This document shows positions 8,423 through 16,197 of a DNA stretch of 64,000 nucleotides, one piece after another. The stretch comes from Amorphoplanes digitatis. Lineage in GTDB: Bacteria > Actinomycetota > Actinomycetes > Mycobacteriales > Micromonosporaceae. Location of the stretch: contig NZ_JACHNH010000001.1 in NCBI RefSeq assembly GCF_014205335.1, positions 8,640,001-8,704,000 of the forward strand. Direction: 5' to 3'. The translations under genes and the position numbers were made by a program. Under the pieces are notes generated by a model. It saw only the letters and a program-made list of their open reading frames with translations. It did no database searches and was not told the DNA's origin. Each line of letters begins with the position of its first letter. The stretch's first letter is position 1.

Positions 8423-9928
8423 GTGCGAAGAGTGACGGGACCGACCGACCACGTGGTCGTGGTGGGCGCCGGGCTGGGCGGCCTGGCCTGCGCGCTGCAC
8501 CTCGCGGCGGCCGGTCGGCAGGTGACGGTCGTCGAGCGCGAGGCGGTGCCGGGCGGCCGCGCCGGCAGGCTCTCCGTCGACGGATACGAGTTCGACACCG
8601 GGCCGACCGTGCTGACCATGCCCGAGCTGATCGCCGAGCCGCTCGCGGCCGTCGGCGAGGAGCTGTCCGACTGGCTCGAGCTGACCCCGCTCGACCCGGC
8701 ATACCGGGCCCACTACCCGGACGGTTCCACGCTGGACGTGCGCACCGACACGGTCCGGATGGCCGCCGAGATCTCGCGGCTCTGCGGCCCCCGCGAGGCC
8801 GACGGCTACCTGCGCTTCGTCGATTTCGCGGGCGGCCTGTGGCGTCTCGAGCGGGACGCTTTCATCGACCGCAACCTGGATACCCCGCTCGATCTGGTCA
8901 ATCTCAGCCTGCTCAAGCTGCTCGGCATGGGCGGCTTCCGCCGACTCCAGCCGAAGATCAACCAATTCTTCCGCGATCACCGCACCCAGCGCATCTTCTC
9001 CTTCCAGGCCATGTACGCGGGCTTGGCACCGCACGACGCCCTCGCCATCTACGCGGTCATCGCGTACCTCGACTCGGTGGCCGGCGTCTTCTACCCGCGC
9101 GGCGGCATGCACGCGGTGCCGAAGGCGCTCGCGGGCGCGGCGGAGAAGCACGGCGTGCGGTTCCGCTACGAGACGACGGTGACCGGGGTGGAGACTGCCA
9201 ACGGCCGGGCCACAGCCGTGTTGACCGATGACGGCGAGCGCCTCCCGGCCGACGTCGTGGTGCTCAACCCGGATCTCCCCGTCGCCTATCGCGACCTGCT
9301 GCCCGGGTCCCGCCGTCCACGCCGGCTGAAGTACTCGCCGTCCTGTGTCGTGCTCCACGTCGGGTCGACGCGACACTATTCGAAGATCGCCCACCACAAC
9401 ATCCACTTCGGAACGGCCTGGAAGGGCACCTTCGATGAAGTCATCAACCAGGGCCTGTTGATGAGCGACCCGTCTTTGCTGGTCACCAACCCCAGCCACA
9501 GCGATCCCGCCGCGGCGCCGGCCGGACGGCAGACCTACTACGTGCTGGCCCCGACACCGAACCTCGACGTGGCGCCGCTGGACTGGCGGGGCGGCCTCGG
9601 CCGCCGCTACGCCGACGAGCTGGTCGGGGTGCTGGAGCAGCGCGGCTATATCGGCTTCCGGGACGGCATCGAAGTCGAGCGCGTGATCACTCCTGACGAC
9701 TGGGCCGCCCAGGGCATGGCCGCCGGCACCCCGTTCGCGTCGGCGCACACCTTTTCCCAGACCGGACCGTTCCGCCCGGCAAATCTGCACCCGACCCTGG
9801 AGAACGTGGTCTTCACCGGCTCCGGCACCCAGCCGGGCGTCGGCGTCCCGATGGTGCTGATCTCCGGAAAACTGGCGGCGTCCCGCGTAACCGGCGTCGC
9901 GAAGAACCACGGCGGGAGGGTGGCATGA
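8423..9928 (+). CDS. crtI: Phytoene desaturase (CrtI type)
   Basis: 501 aa from GTG 8423, with GGGAG seven bases upstream. The N-terminal FAD-binding fold is intact (VVVVGAGLGGLACALHLAAAGRQVTVVE), followed by GGRAGRLSVDGYEFDTGPTVL, typical of CrtI. The C-terminal family signature is FTGSGTQPGVGVPMVLISGKLAASRV. It desaturates phytoene stepwise toward lycopene or more desaturated products; the number of steps cannot be read from sequence. Its TGA overlaps the idi ATG (ATGA). No lycopene cyclase is seen in the window. Confidence 0.94.
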   Translation: MRRVTGPTDHVVVVGAGLGGLACALHLAAAGRQVTVVEREAVPGGRAGRLSVDGYEFDTGPTVLTMPELIAEPLAAVGEELSDWLELTPLDPAYRAHYPDGSTLDVRTDTVRMAAEISRLCGPREADGYLRFVDFAGGLWRLERDAFIDRNLDTPLDLVNLSLLKLLGMGGFRRLQPKINQFFRDHRTQRIFSFQAMYAGLAPHDALAIYAVIAYLDSVAGVFYPRGGMHAVPKALAGAAEKHGVRFRYETTVTGVETANGRATAVLTDDGERLPADVVVLNPDLPVAYRDLLPGSRRPRRLKYSPSCVVLHVGSTRHYSKIAHHNIHFGTAWKGTFDEVINQGLLMSDPSLLVTNPSHSDPAAAPAGRQTYYVLAPTPNLDVAPLDWRGGLGRRYADELVGVLEQRGYIGFRDGIEVERVITPDDWAAQGMAAGTPFASAHTFSQTGPFRPANLHPTLENVVFTGSGTQPGVGVPMVLISGKLAASRVTGVAKNHGGRVA

Positions 9929-10515
9929 CCGTCTCCCGCGAGGCTCACCTCGTCGAACTGGTCGACACCCTCGGCGAGCCGACCGGCGCCGCCACGGTCG
10001 ACGAGGCGCACCGGGTACCCGGCCGGCTGCACCGGGCGTTCTCCGTGTTCCTCCGCGATCCGTCGGGCCGGGTACTCCTGCAACAGCGGGCCGCGATCAA
10101 GACCAGGTTCCCGCTGCGCTGGGCCAACACGTGCTGCGGTCATCCCCTGCCGGGCGAGGCACCGGCGACGGCCGCCGCCCGCCGCCTGGTCGAGGAGGTC
10201 GGCGTGCACGGTGTCGACCTGACCGAGACGGGCGTGTACTCGTACTACGCGGAGGACCCGTCGACCGGCCGGGTGGAGTACGAGTACGACCACGTGCTGG
10301 TGGGCGACGTCTCGGCAGACCTGGCCCTGCTGCTCGACCCTGCCGAGGTCGCGGCCGTCCGCTGGGTCTCGATCGAGGAGTTGACCGCCAGCCTGAACGA
10401 GGACCCCCGGTCCTACGCCCCCTGGCTGCAAGGAGTCACCGGTTCCCTGATCCGCCACCTCGAGGCCCGGCCGCGCCCGGCCGACGACGCACCGGAGCCG
10501 CCGAGTGGCCGATGA
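9925..10515 (+). CDS. idi: Isopentenyl-diphosphate delta-isomerase, type 1
   Basis: 196 aa from ATG 9925, overlapping the crtI stop by 4 bp. It interconverts IPP and DMAPP, feeding the GGPP synthase. The Nudix-like fold carries the type 1 signatures: active-site Cys and metal-binding His residues in NTCCGHPLPGE, the helix ARRLVEEVGV, and the acidic metal site EYEYDHVLVG. Length is normal for bacterial Idi. Linkage inside the carotenoid operon suggests it boosts precursor supply when carotenoids are made. The last 11 bp overlap the downstream MerR-type regulator. Confidence 0.94.
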   Translation: MTVSREAHLVELVDTLGEPTGAATVDEAHRVPGRLHRAFSVFLRDPSGRVLLQQRAAIKTRFPLRWANTCCGHPLPGEAPATAAARRLVEEVGVHGVDLTETGVYSYYAEDPSTGRVEYEYDHVLVGDVSADLALLLDPAEVAAVRWVSIEELTASLNEDPRSYAPWLQGVTGSLIRHLEARPRPADDAPEPPSGR

Positions 10516-11887
10516 GGCCCTGACCGCCGGGGCCGTCGCCCGCCGTCTGGGCGTCGCCGTAACCACGCTGCGCACCTGGCACCAGCGGTACGGGCTCGGC
10601 CCCAGCCATCACGTGCCCGGGCACCACCGGCGCTACACCCCGGAGGACATGGCCCGTCTACAGGTAATGCGACGGCTGACCGCCCGAGGCGTGACGCCTG
10701 CCGAAGCCGCCGCCTGGGCCCGACACGCGCCCGTGTCAATCGACGTCGCCGCGCCCCCACCCGGCGTCTTCGCGGTGCCACCGCCGACCACTCACGAGCC
10801 AGCCGAACCCGCCGCGACATATGAGGCCCCGTCGCAGGCCGCGGACGACGAGAAGACTCCGCACGAGGACCCTCGACAACCACCGAACGATCACGACAGC
10901 GGCCCCAACGTCAGGCCGCTCAAGCGCCCGTCGCCCCCCACCGAAGCCTCCCTGCCTCCGGAAACCGGGCGGCAATCCGGGCCAGAGACCGCGCAGCTAT
11001 CAGGACCAGAGTCCGGGCAGCAGTCCGGGCCACAGACCGCGCAGCAATCCGGGCCAGAGACCGCGCAGCAGTCCAGGCCCCAGACCGGGCAGCAGGCCGG
11101 GGCAGAAGCCGCGCAGCAATTCGGGCCGGAAACTGGGCGGGAATTTGGGCTTGAGACCGGGCCGGTCACCAGGGTGGATGCCGTGTGGCCCGGCCTTCTC
11201 CGCGCCACCCGCGACGGTGGTGGGAACGCCATCCGCACCGGAAGGGCCGGACCCGCCGCGCGCGGCCTCGCCCGGGCCGCCATGCGCCTCGACGCCCCGG
11301 CCCTGCGCGAAATTCTCGAGGCGAGCGTCGCCGACCGCGGCGTGGTCGCAGCCTGGGAGGAAGTGATCAAGCCGGTCCTGATCGGCATCGGCGACCGATA
11401 CGCAGCGACCAAGCGCTTCATCGAGGTTGAACACCTAATCTCGCGCAGCATCACGGAGGTGCTCGGCTCGGTTCCCCGGCCGCCGGGCCTCCGCTCGCCG
11501 CAGGTCCTGCTTGCCGCCGCCGATGAGGAGCAGCACACGCTCCCCCTGGAGGCCCTGGCCGCCGCGCTGGCCGAGGTCGGCGTCCCCAGCCGGCTCCTCG
11601 GCGCCCGGGTGCCGCCGCAGGCTCTCTCCGACGCCGTCTCCCGGACAGGACCGGTCGCGGTCGTTCTGTGGTCCCACCTGCCGAGCACCGGAAGCCCGGA
11701 ACAATGGGTGAGCCTGCTCACCGGACCGCACCGACCACTGCTCGCCGCGGCTGCCGGACCAGGCTGGCCGAGGCACGAACTTCCCGAAGACGTCACCCCG
11801 CTGGACAGCCTCCCGGAGGCGGTACGCCTGGTGTCACTCGCCGCCCCGCCGGCCAACCATCGACATAACCGCAGGTCAGAGCCCTAG
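10505..11887 (+). CDS. MerR-family regulator with B12-binding-like domain (LitR/CarH-like)
   Basis: 460 aa from GTG 10505, overlapping idi by 11 bp. N-terminal MerR helix-turn-helix: LTAGAVARRLGVAVTTLRTWHQRYG, then GHHRRYTPEDMARL. Residues 80-155 are a Pro/Glu-rich linker, and 157-220 are eight octapeptide repeats. From 260 a helical domain and a Rossmann-like B12-binding domain follow. In CarH the B12 pocket uses W-x9-EH and E-x-H-x-x-G; here I see Y299-x9-E309-H310 and E342-Q-H344-T-L-P. The axial His is thus kept, while Trp is replaced by Tyr and the Gly by Pro. CarH/LitR proteins repress carotenoid genes in the dark and release on light. Position fits that role; actual cobalamin use is uncertain. 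Confidence 0.85.
   Translation: MADEALTAGAVARRLGVAVTTLRTWHQRYGLGPSHHVPGHHRRYTPEDMARLQVMRRLTARGVTPAEAAAWARHAPVSIDVAAPPPGVFAVPPPTTHEPAEPAATYEAPSQAADDEKTPHEDPRQPPNDHDSGPNVRPLKRPSPPTEASLPPETGRQSGPETAQLSGPESGQQSGPQTAQQSGPETAQQSRPQTGQQAGAEAAQQFGPETGREFGLETGPVTRVDAVWPGLLRATRDGGGNAIRTGRAGPAARGLARAAMRLDAPALREILEASVADRGVVAAWEEVIKPVLIGIGDRYAATKRFIEVEHLISRSITEVLGSVPRPPGLRSPQVLLAAADEEQHTLPLEALAAALAEVGVPSRLLGARVPPQALSDAVSRTGPVAVVLWSHLPSTGSPEQWVSLLTGPHRPLLAAAAGPGWPRHELPEDVTPLDSLPEAVRLVSLAAPPANHRHNRRSEP
10973..11164 (+). repeat. 24-bp in-frame repeat, 8 degenerate copies
   Basis: Inside the MerR-type regulator, residues 157-220 consist of eight 8-residue units of the form Q-S-G-P-E-T-A-Q (variants include LSGPESGQ, QSRPQTGQ, QFGPETGR). 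At DNA level this is a 24-bp tandem repeat that keeps the frame. It lengthens the linker between the DNA-binding and sensor domains; CarH proteins normally have a short linker. Confidence 0.9.
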
Positions 11888-12010
11888 GAGTGGCGCTGGG
11901 GATACCGGTTTGGATGACGGCGGGGGGATCACGTATGCTTTCCAAGCCTCAAGCGGGGCCGGTTGGGGCCCACGCCGCCGGAAGTTGAAATATGCAATGA
12001 TGGCGGGGTT

Positions 12011-12083
12011 GCCCTCATCGTCTAGTGGCCCAGGACGCCGCCCTTTCAAGGCGGTAGCACGGGTTCGAATCCCGTTGGGGGTA
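12011..12083 (+). tRNA. tRNA-Glu (TTC)
   Basis: A 73-nt cloverleaf. The acceptor GCCCTCA pairs with TGGGGGT (one G-T at the end), the anticodon loop CTTTCAA gives TTC at 12045-12047, and the T arm is GGGTTCGAATCCC. Discriminator A at 12083; CCA is not encoded. First of three closely spaced tRNAs. Confidence 0.96.
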
Positions 12084-12127
12084 CGAACCGACCTCGGTCG
12101 GGGAAGTGGTAAGAAGTAGTACAGCAA

Positions 12128-12201
12128 GGTCCTGTGGAGCAGTTGGAGTGCTCGCCGCCCTGTCAAGGCGGAGGTCGCGGGTTCAAGTCCCGTCAGGACC
12201 G
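12128..12201 (+). tRNA. tRNA-Asp (GTC)
   Basis: A 74-nt cloverleaf with acceptor GGTCCTG/CAGGACC, anticodon loop CTGTCAA giving GTC at 12162-12164, T arm GCGGGTTCAAGTCCCGT and discriminator G. CCA is not encoded. Lies 44 bp after tRNA-Glu. Confidence 0.96.
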
Positions 12202-12240
12202 CAACTAGCCAGAAACCGCGTGCACCATTGCGCGGCGCAA

Positions 12241-12317
12241 GGCCAGGTAGCTCAGTTGGTACGAGCGTCCGACTGAAAATCGGAAGGTCGGCGGTTCGAC
12301 CCCGCCCCTGGCCACCA
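12241..12317 (+). tRNA. tRNA-Phe (GAA)
   Basis: A 77-nt cloverleaf including an encoded CCA (12315-12317), unlike the two tRNAs before it. Acceptor GGCCAGG/CCTGGCC, D arm AGCTCAGTTGGTA, anticodon loop CTGAAAA giving GAA at 12275-12277, T arm GGCGGTTCGACCCCGCC. Followed closely by a strong terminator. Confidence 0.96.
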
Positions 12318-12341
12318 AGCCTCTCGCCGGGCTTTGAGCAC

Positions 12342-12374
12342 CGCCCACCTGCGGAAACGCACGGTGGGCGTTTT
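12342..12374 (+). terminator. Rho-independent terminator of the tRNA cluster
   Basis: CGCCCACC-TGCG closes a GAAA tetraloop and pairs with CGCA-(C)-GGTGGGCG, giving 12 base pairs with one bulge, followed directly by TTTT. It sits 25 bp after tRNA-Phe. Confidence 0.88.
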
Positions 12375-12764
12375 GCTGTCCGAGGGCTAGTCGTGCCCAC
12401 CAACAATCCCGTGGTCTCGGTTTTGCCTCATCCGGGGTGCGTCAGTAGCCACCCATGCCGCTCGACCTGAAGTTCCAACGTCGGCGGGTAGGACTAGGCC
12501 AGAGGCGAGGTGTTCCGCCGCCTGTTCGGGTTGGTGGATCTTCGCCTTGTCGTATGCGATCGGACCACTCGGTCATCTACCAGGTCCGCTACGTCGCCCG
12601 AGTGCCGGAGTAGCAGGCCAGGACTTAGACCCTGGTGAACAAGGTGCCGGCTCCCTGCCGCTTGTGTTGATCACGACAGCCGGAGTCGCAGATTGATCAA
12701 CTGTTGTAGATTCCCCGACCGGAGGACACGGGGCCTCCGTGACGACTTGAGGAGCGACATCAGT
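12375..12764. other. Intergenic region after the tRNA cluster
   Basis: About 390 bp with no convincing gene. The promoter for the secreted protein pair at 12765-14086 should lie toward its right end. A short hairpin-like GGAGGACACGGGGCCTCC lies at 12721-12738. Nothing else recognised. Confidence 0.5.
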
Positions 12765-13358
12765 TTGCGAAACACCAGGATCTTCTTCGCCGGTACGGCC
12801 ATCATGGCGATTTGGGCAATGCCGACGGCAGCCTCAGCGGCGCCTCCCGGGCCCGACTTCGCTCCGGTCATCTGTGAAGTGGGTTCGAAGACCGTGCGGT
12901 TCTCGTCCCACGTGAAGTCGAACGTGATCACTCACAAGAAGAAGGTCAGCATCCCGGATGGCGCGACGGGACAGAGGAGCATCACCACCGCCATGGAAAG
13001 GCAGGTGACCGCGAGTGTCACCTTCAACCAGAGTGCCACTGTGTCCGCCGACATCGTCATTGCGTCCCTGGAAGGCACGACGGGCCTGAGCCTGGCAGCG
13101 AACCTCGCAGTAACGTCCAGCTCGACGCAGACGTTCACCATGAACTTCAACAAGCCGGGAACCTACGTGGTCTTCGACGGTGTCGAGACGGCATCGGGTA
13201 ACTGGGTCGGATCGAAGTGCAACAGCAACGGCACGGCGATCCTGAACGCGGGCACCGGCAAGGCAAACTCCTGGGCGATCGGCCACGAAGGCGCCATCAA
13301 TTGCGCTTCCAGTTACAAGGCGGGCTCCATGCAGGCGAAGGCGAAGGAATTTTGCTGA
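12765..13358 (+). CDS. Secreted protein of unknown function
   Basis: 197 aa from TTG 12765, chosen because GAGGAG (12749-12754) precedes it and it begins directly with a signal peptide (RNTRIFFAG, hydrophobic core, PTAASAA cleavage site). The mature part is Ser/Thr/Asn-rich with beta-type segments and four Cys (in VICEVG, SKCNSN, AINCAS and the final EFC), enough for two disulfides. Rare TTG start; a second in-frame TTG lies at 12693. I do not recognise the family. The stop overlaps the start of the lipoprotein gene, so the two are probably translated together and exported to the same place. Confidence 0.72.
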   Translation: MRNTRIFFAGTAIMAIWAMPTAASAAPPGPDFAPVICEVGSKTVRFSSHVKSNVITHKKKVSIPDGATGQRSITTAMERQVTASVTFNQSATVSADIVIASLEGTTGLSLAANLAVTSSSTQTFTMNFNKPGTYVVFDGVETASGNWVGSKCNSNGTAILNAGTGKANSWAIGHEGAINCASSYKAGSMQAKAKEFC

Positions 13359-14086
13359 TCGCACGACAGGGCGCTCGACGGGCGGCCGCAGGACTGCTCT
13401 GCACGGCCACCGTGCTGGCGGTGTCAGCCTGCACCGTGGGTGACGTGCGACGTGACCCGGCTCCGTCGTCGACCCCGGCATCCCAGGCCGGCCCGAGCAC
13501 TACAGGCGGGACCCCTTCGGGCACAGCCTCCGGCGTTGCTGCCGCAGGGTGCACCGTGCCGATTCCCGAAGCTGAGGCCGGGAAGCGGGTTCTGCGCAGG
13601 CTGGACAAGGACAGCACGTCGTTCGGCGTCGAGGCGTACGGGCTGGATCCTGAGGTCTGCCAGACCGCAACAGGGTTGACCGCCATCCCGCTGACCGCGA
13701 TATGCGCCGGCGTCTTTCCCTGGATCGACGGGGACAGCGACCATCGCATGCAGGTTCTCGGCGCCGCCGGTGCACGACTCGTGGCGAACGCCAACGTTGA
13801 TGGGCGCCTTCACCAGAACCTTGTCGTCTTCGACAAGACCTCGCCCGCGCTGACCCAACTCGCCCGCTTCGCGTCGACGTGCGGGAATGAGCAACAGAAG
13901 GGGAAGGACGGGGTGCGCCGCTGGAAGATCGCGGCAGACGACGCACGTGAGAACTGGGTGCTCATGTCGGGTGGCACGGTCTTGCATCTTCGATTCGACA
14001 TGGCGATCGGCGACGGTTTCACCGCCGCTGAGATTCAGCGCGTCGCCGACGAAGCCCTCCAGGTCGCCGTCAACGCCGGCGCCTGA
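13352..14086 (+). CDS. Putative lipoprotein of unknown function
   Basis: 244 aa if TTG 13352 is the start; CTG at 13355 is possible, and no ATG/GTG is suitably placed. AAGGA at 13344-13348 precedes. The N-terminus has basic residues, a hydrophobic stretch and the lipobox LAVSAC, so the protein is likely lipidated and anchored outside the membrane. A Ser/Thr/Pro/Gly-rich spacer follows, then a globular domain with Cys residues in GCTVPI, EVCQTA, AICAGVF and STCGNE. It overlaps the upstream secreted protein gene by 7 bp. Family not recognised; the domain resembles general DUF3558-type actinobacterial lipoproteins only in layout. Confidence 0.72.
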   Translation: MLIARQGARRAAAGLLCTATVLAVSACTVGDVRRDPAPSSTPASQAGPSTTGGTPSGTASGVAAAGCTVPIPEAEAGKRVLRRLDKDSTSFGVEAYGLDPEVCQTATGLTAIPLTAICAGVFPWIDGDSDHRMQVLGAAGARLVANANVDGRLHQNLVVFDKTSPALTQLARFASTCGNEQQKGKDGVRRWKIAADDARENWVLMSGGTVLHLRFDMAIGDGFTAAEIQRVADEALQVAVNAGA

Positions 14087-14118
14087 CCGCGCCACCGCCT
14101 CCAAGCGGTCCAGCGTTT

Positions 14119-14166
14119 CGCTTTGCGGCCACCCGTCGCTGCTCTCCGATGGGTGGCCGCAAAGCG
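14119..14166. terminator. Bidirectional hairpin
   Basis: Perfect 16-bp arms CGCTTTGCGGCCACCC (14119-14134) and its complement (14151-14166) with a 16-nt loop, between the lipoprotein gene and the convergent response regulator gene. No T tract on the plus side. Confidence 0.7.
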
Positions 14167-14264
14167 ATCGCCGGCACAGCCACTGCGCGAAGCCCAAACG
14201 GGCGTGCCAAGAACAAAGAGCCATATGGGCGTGCCAAGAAGCAGACAGGAACGAGGCCGATGCC

Positions 14265-14927
14265 TCATCGGCTGCGTGGTGTAATCAGCCCCGACTCGTA
14301 CGCCCAAACGACCAGTTGAGCGCGGTCGCGGCAGTACAGCTTCATCATCGCCCGGTTGATGTGTGTCTTGGCCGTGAACGGACTGATCACCATGCGCTCG
14401 GCGATCTCACCATTGCTGAGTCCCCGCGCGACAAGCTCGACGATCTCCTGTTCCCGGGCGGTCAGCACATCACGCCCGGCCGCCGGATCGGCCGGCGCCG
14501 GATCGGCGATGAACTCGCTGATGAGTGTGCGGGTGACCGCCGGCGCCAGCAGCGCGTCCCCGCGCGCCACCACCGCCACGGCCTGGAGCAGATCGGCGGG
14601 GTCGGCATCTTTGAGAAGAAACCCGCTCGCGCCCGCCCGCAGAGCGGAGAACACATAGGAGTCCAGCCCGTAGTTCGTGAGGATGAGAACCCGCACCGCG
14701 ACAAGGTCAGGATCGGCCGCGATCCGCCGGGTGGCCTCGATGCCGTCGAGTCCCGGCATCTGCACATCCATCAGCACGACGTCCGGCAGCAGGCGGCGCG
14801 ACAGCTCGACGGCCTCGGCGCCGTCGGCGGCCTCACCGACGACCTCCAGATCGTCCTCGGCGTCGAGCAGCGCGCGGAATCCGGCCCGCATCAGCGCCTG
14901 GTCGTCGGCGAGCAGAACCCGGATCAC
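14265..14927 (-). CDS. Two-component response regulator, NarL/LuxR family
   Basis: 220 aa from GTG 14927, overlapping the kinase stop (GTGA). Receiver domain: acidic pair in LLADDQ, phosphoacceptor D54 in VVLMDVQMPG, and conserved Lys in GFLLKDADP. C-terminal LuxR helix-turn-helix: LTAREQEIVELVARGLSNGEIAERMVISPFTAKTHINR. It should bind DNA on phosphorylation by the adjacent kinase. Divergent genes 16198-19379 are plausible targets by position only. Confidence 0.95.
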   Translation of the reverse strand: MIRVLLADDQALMRAGFRALLDAEDDLEVVGEAADGAEAVELSRRLLPDVVLMDVQMPGLDGIEATRRIAADPDLVAVRVLILTNYGLDSYVFSALRAGASGFLLKDADPADLLQAVAVVARGDALLAPAVTRTLISEFIADPAPADPAAGRDVLTAREQEIVELVARGLSNGEIAERMVISPFTAKTHINRAMMKLYCRDRAQLVVWAYESGLITPRSR

Positions 14928-16054
14928 TCCGGGCCGCCCAGCGGGAACGTGGCCCGTACCGCGAATCCGCCGTCGTCATGCGGTGCGGCGTGCAGCGTGC
15001 CGCCGAGCCCGGTGACCCGTTCCCGCATGCCGTGCAGGCCCACGCCGGGGGTCACCGGCCGGGCCGGTGACGCCTGGCCGTCGTCGGTGACCGAGACGAT
15101 GAGCCGGTCGGGGGCGTACTCGACGTGGATGCGGGCGGTGGCCGGCCCGGCGTGCCGGGCGACGTTGGTGAGGGCCTCCTGCACGACGCGGTACCCGGCC
15201 TGGTCCACCTCGCCGGGCAGCTCCTCGGGCTGCCCGGAGACGGTCATGTGCACCGGCACCCCCGCGGCCCGGGTCCGCTCGGCCAGCTCGCCCACCTGGG
15301 TCAGGCCGACGCAGTCCGCGTCCGACGGCGTGCGCAGGACGTCCAGGGTCGCGCGCAGTTCCCGCATCGCGGTGCCGCTGGCCTCCTGGATCGCCAGCAG
15401 CGCGGCCTCCGGTTCCTCGCCGCGCTTGCGGGCCAGGTGTACGGCGATCCCGGCCTGCACCTTGATCACGGAGATGCAGTGTGTCAGCGAGTCGTGCAGG
15501 TCCCGGGCGATGCGCAGGCGTTCCTCGCCGGCGCGGCGCAGCGCCGTCTCCTCGCGGGTGCGTTCGGCGTCGACCGCCCGCTGCTCGACCTGGTCCAGGT
15601 AGGCCCGGCGCTGGCGCGCGACGAGCCCGGCGACGTTGGCCGCCACGAACCAGCCGAGTAGCAGCGCCGTGCGTTCGAGGATCTGCTGGCCGGCCCGGTC
15701 GGCGGGCGCGGCCGAGATGTCGTGTGCCAGGAAGCCGCCGAGGAACAGGACGCTGGCCGTCGCGGCGGCCAGCCGGTGTCCACGCCACGCGGCCAGGTAG
15801 ACCACGCCGAGCACGGCGAACGCGGCTGACACCCCGGCGTGCACGCGGACGTGGAAGGCCAGCATGGCCGTGGTCACCACGATCAGCGCCGCCACCGGGT
15901 ACCGGCGGCACACCGCCAGGGCCGCCGCCATGACCAGCACCAGGGCTACGTCGATCACCCCGACCGGATCGGCGTCCGGTGCGAGCGCGGCGTTGCCGAG
16001 CAGGAAGGCGCCGATGGCGAGGCCGCCGGCGGCGTATGGCAGGTCTTGGCGCAC
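14924..16054 (-). CDS. Sensor histidine kinase, NarX/HisKA_3 type
   Basis: 376 aa from GTG 16054 (MRQDLPYAAGGLA); an upstream start at 16204 adds an Arg-rich stretch that collides with the divergent gene. The N-terminal half has about five to six hydrophobic membrane segments with no large extracellular loop, so it probably senses a membrane or intramembrane signal. The HisKA_3 motif is RIARDLHDSLTHCISVIKVQAG with phosphoacceptor His. The ATPase domain includes VVQEALTNVARHA, VTDDGQ and GVGLHGMRERV. Translationally coupled to its response regulator by a GTGA overlap. Confidence 0.93.
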   Translation of the reverse strand: MRQDLPYAAGGLAIGAFLLGNAALAPDADPVGVIDVALVLVMAAALAVCRRYPVAALIVVTTAMLAFHVRVHAGVSAAFAVLGVVYLAAWRGHRLAAATASVLFLGGFLAHDISAAPADRAGQQILERTALLLGWFVAANVAGLVARQRRAYLDQVEQRAVDAERTREETALRRAGEERLRIARDLHDSLTHCISVIKVQAGIAVHLARKRGEEPEAALLAIQEASGTAMRELRATLDVLRTPSDADCVGLTQVGELAERTRAAGVPVHMTVSGQPEELPGEVDQAGYRVVQEALTNVARHAGPATARIHVEYAPDRLIVSVTDDGQASPARPVTPGVGLHGMRERVTGLGGTLHAAPHDDGGFAVRATFPLGGPE

Positions 16055-16197
16055 GATCGCACTGTAGAACGGCCGTCGCGGGCGAACATCCCGCGCTGGT
16101 CGTAGGACCGGCGTACTGCGAACGCGGTATCGGCGCCCGGGCAAGTGCCTGCGGCGGCACGACGCTTTCCCGGCGGGGCGGGGCAAGCATCGAGCGC

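Noticed and set aside
11876..12406. 176-aa minus-strand frame across three tRNA genes
   Set aside because: It is antisense to tRNA-Glu, tRNA-Asp and tRNA-Phe and contains the GRTADLPIFSRT-type strings typical of false proteins from tRNA clusters.
15979..16197. Upstream extension of the AhpD-like gene
   Set aside because: The in-frame stretch is Arg-rich, antisense to the kinase gene and needed as a divergent promoter region; ATG 16198 starts the conserved protein.
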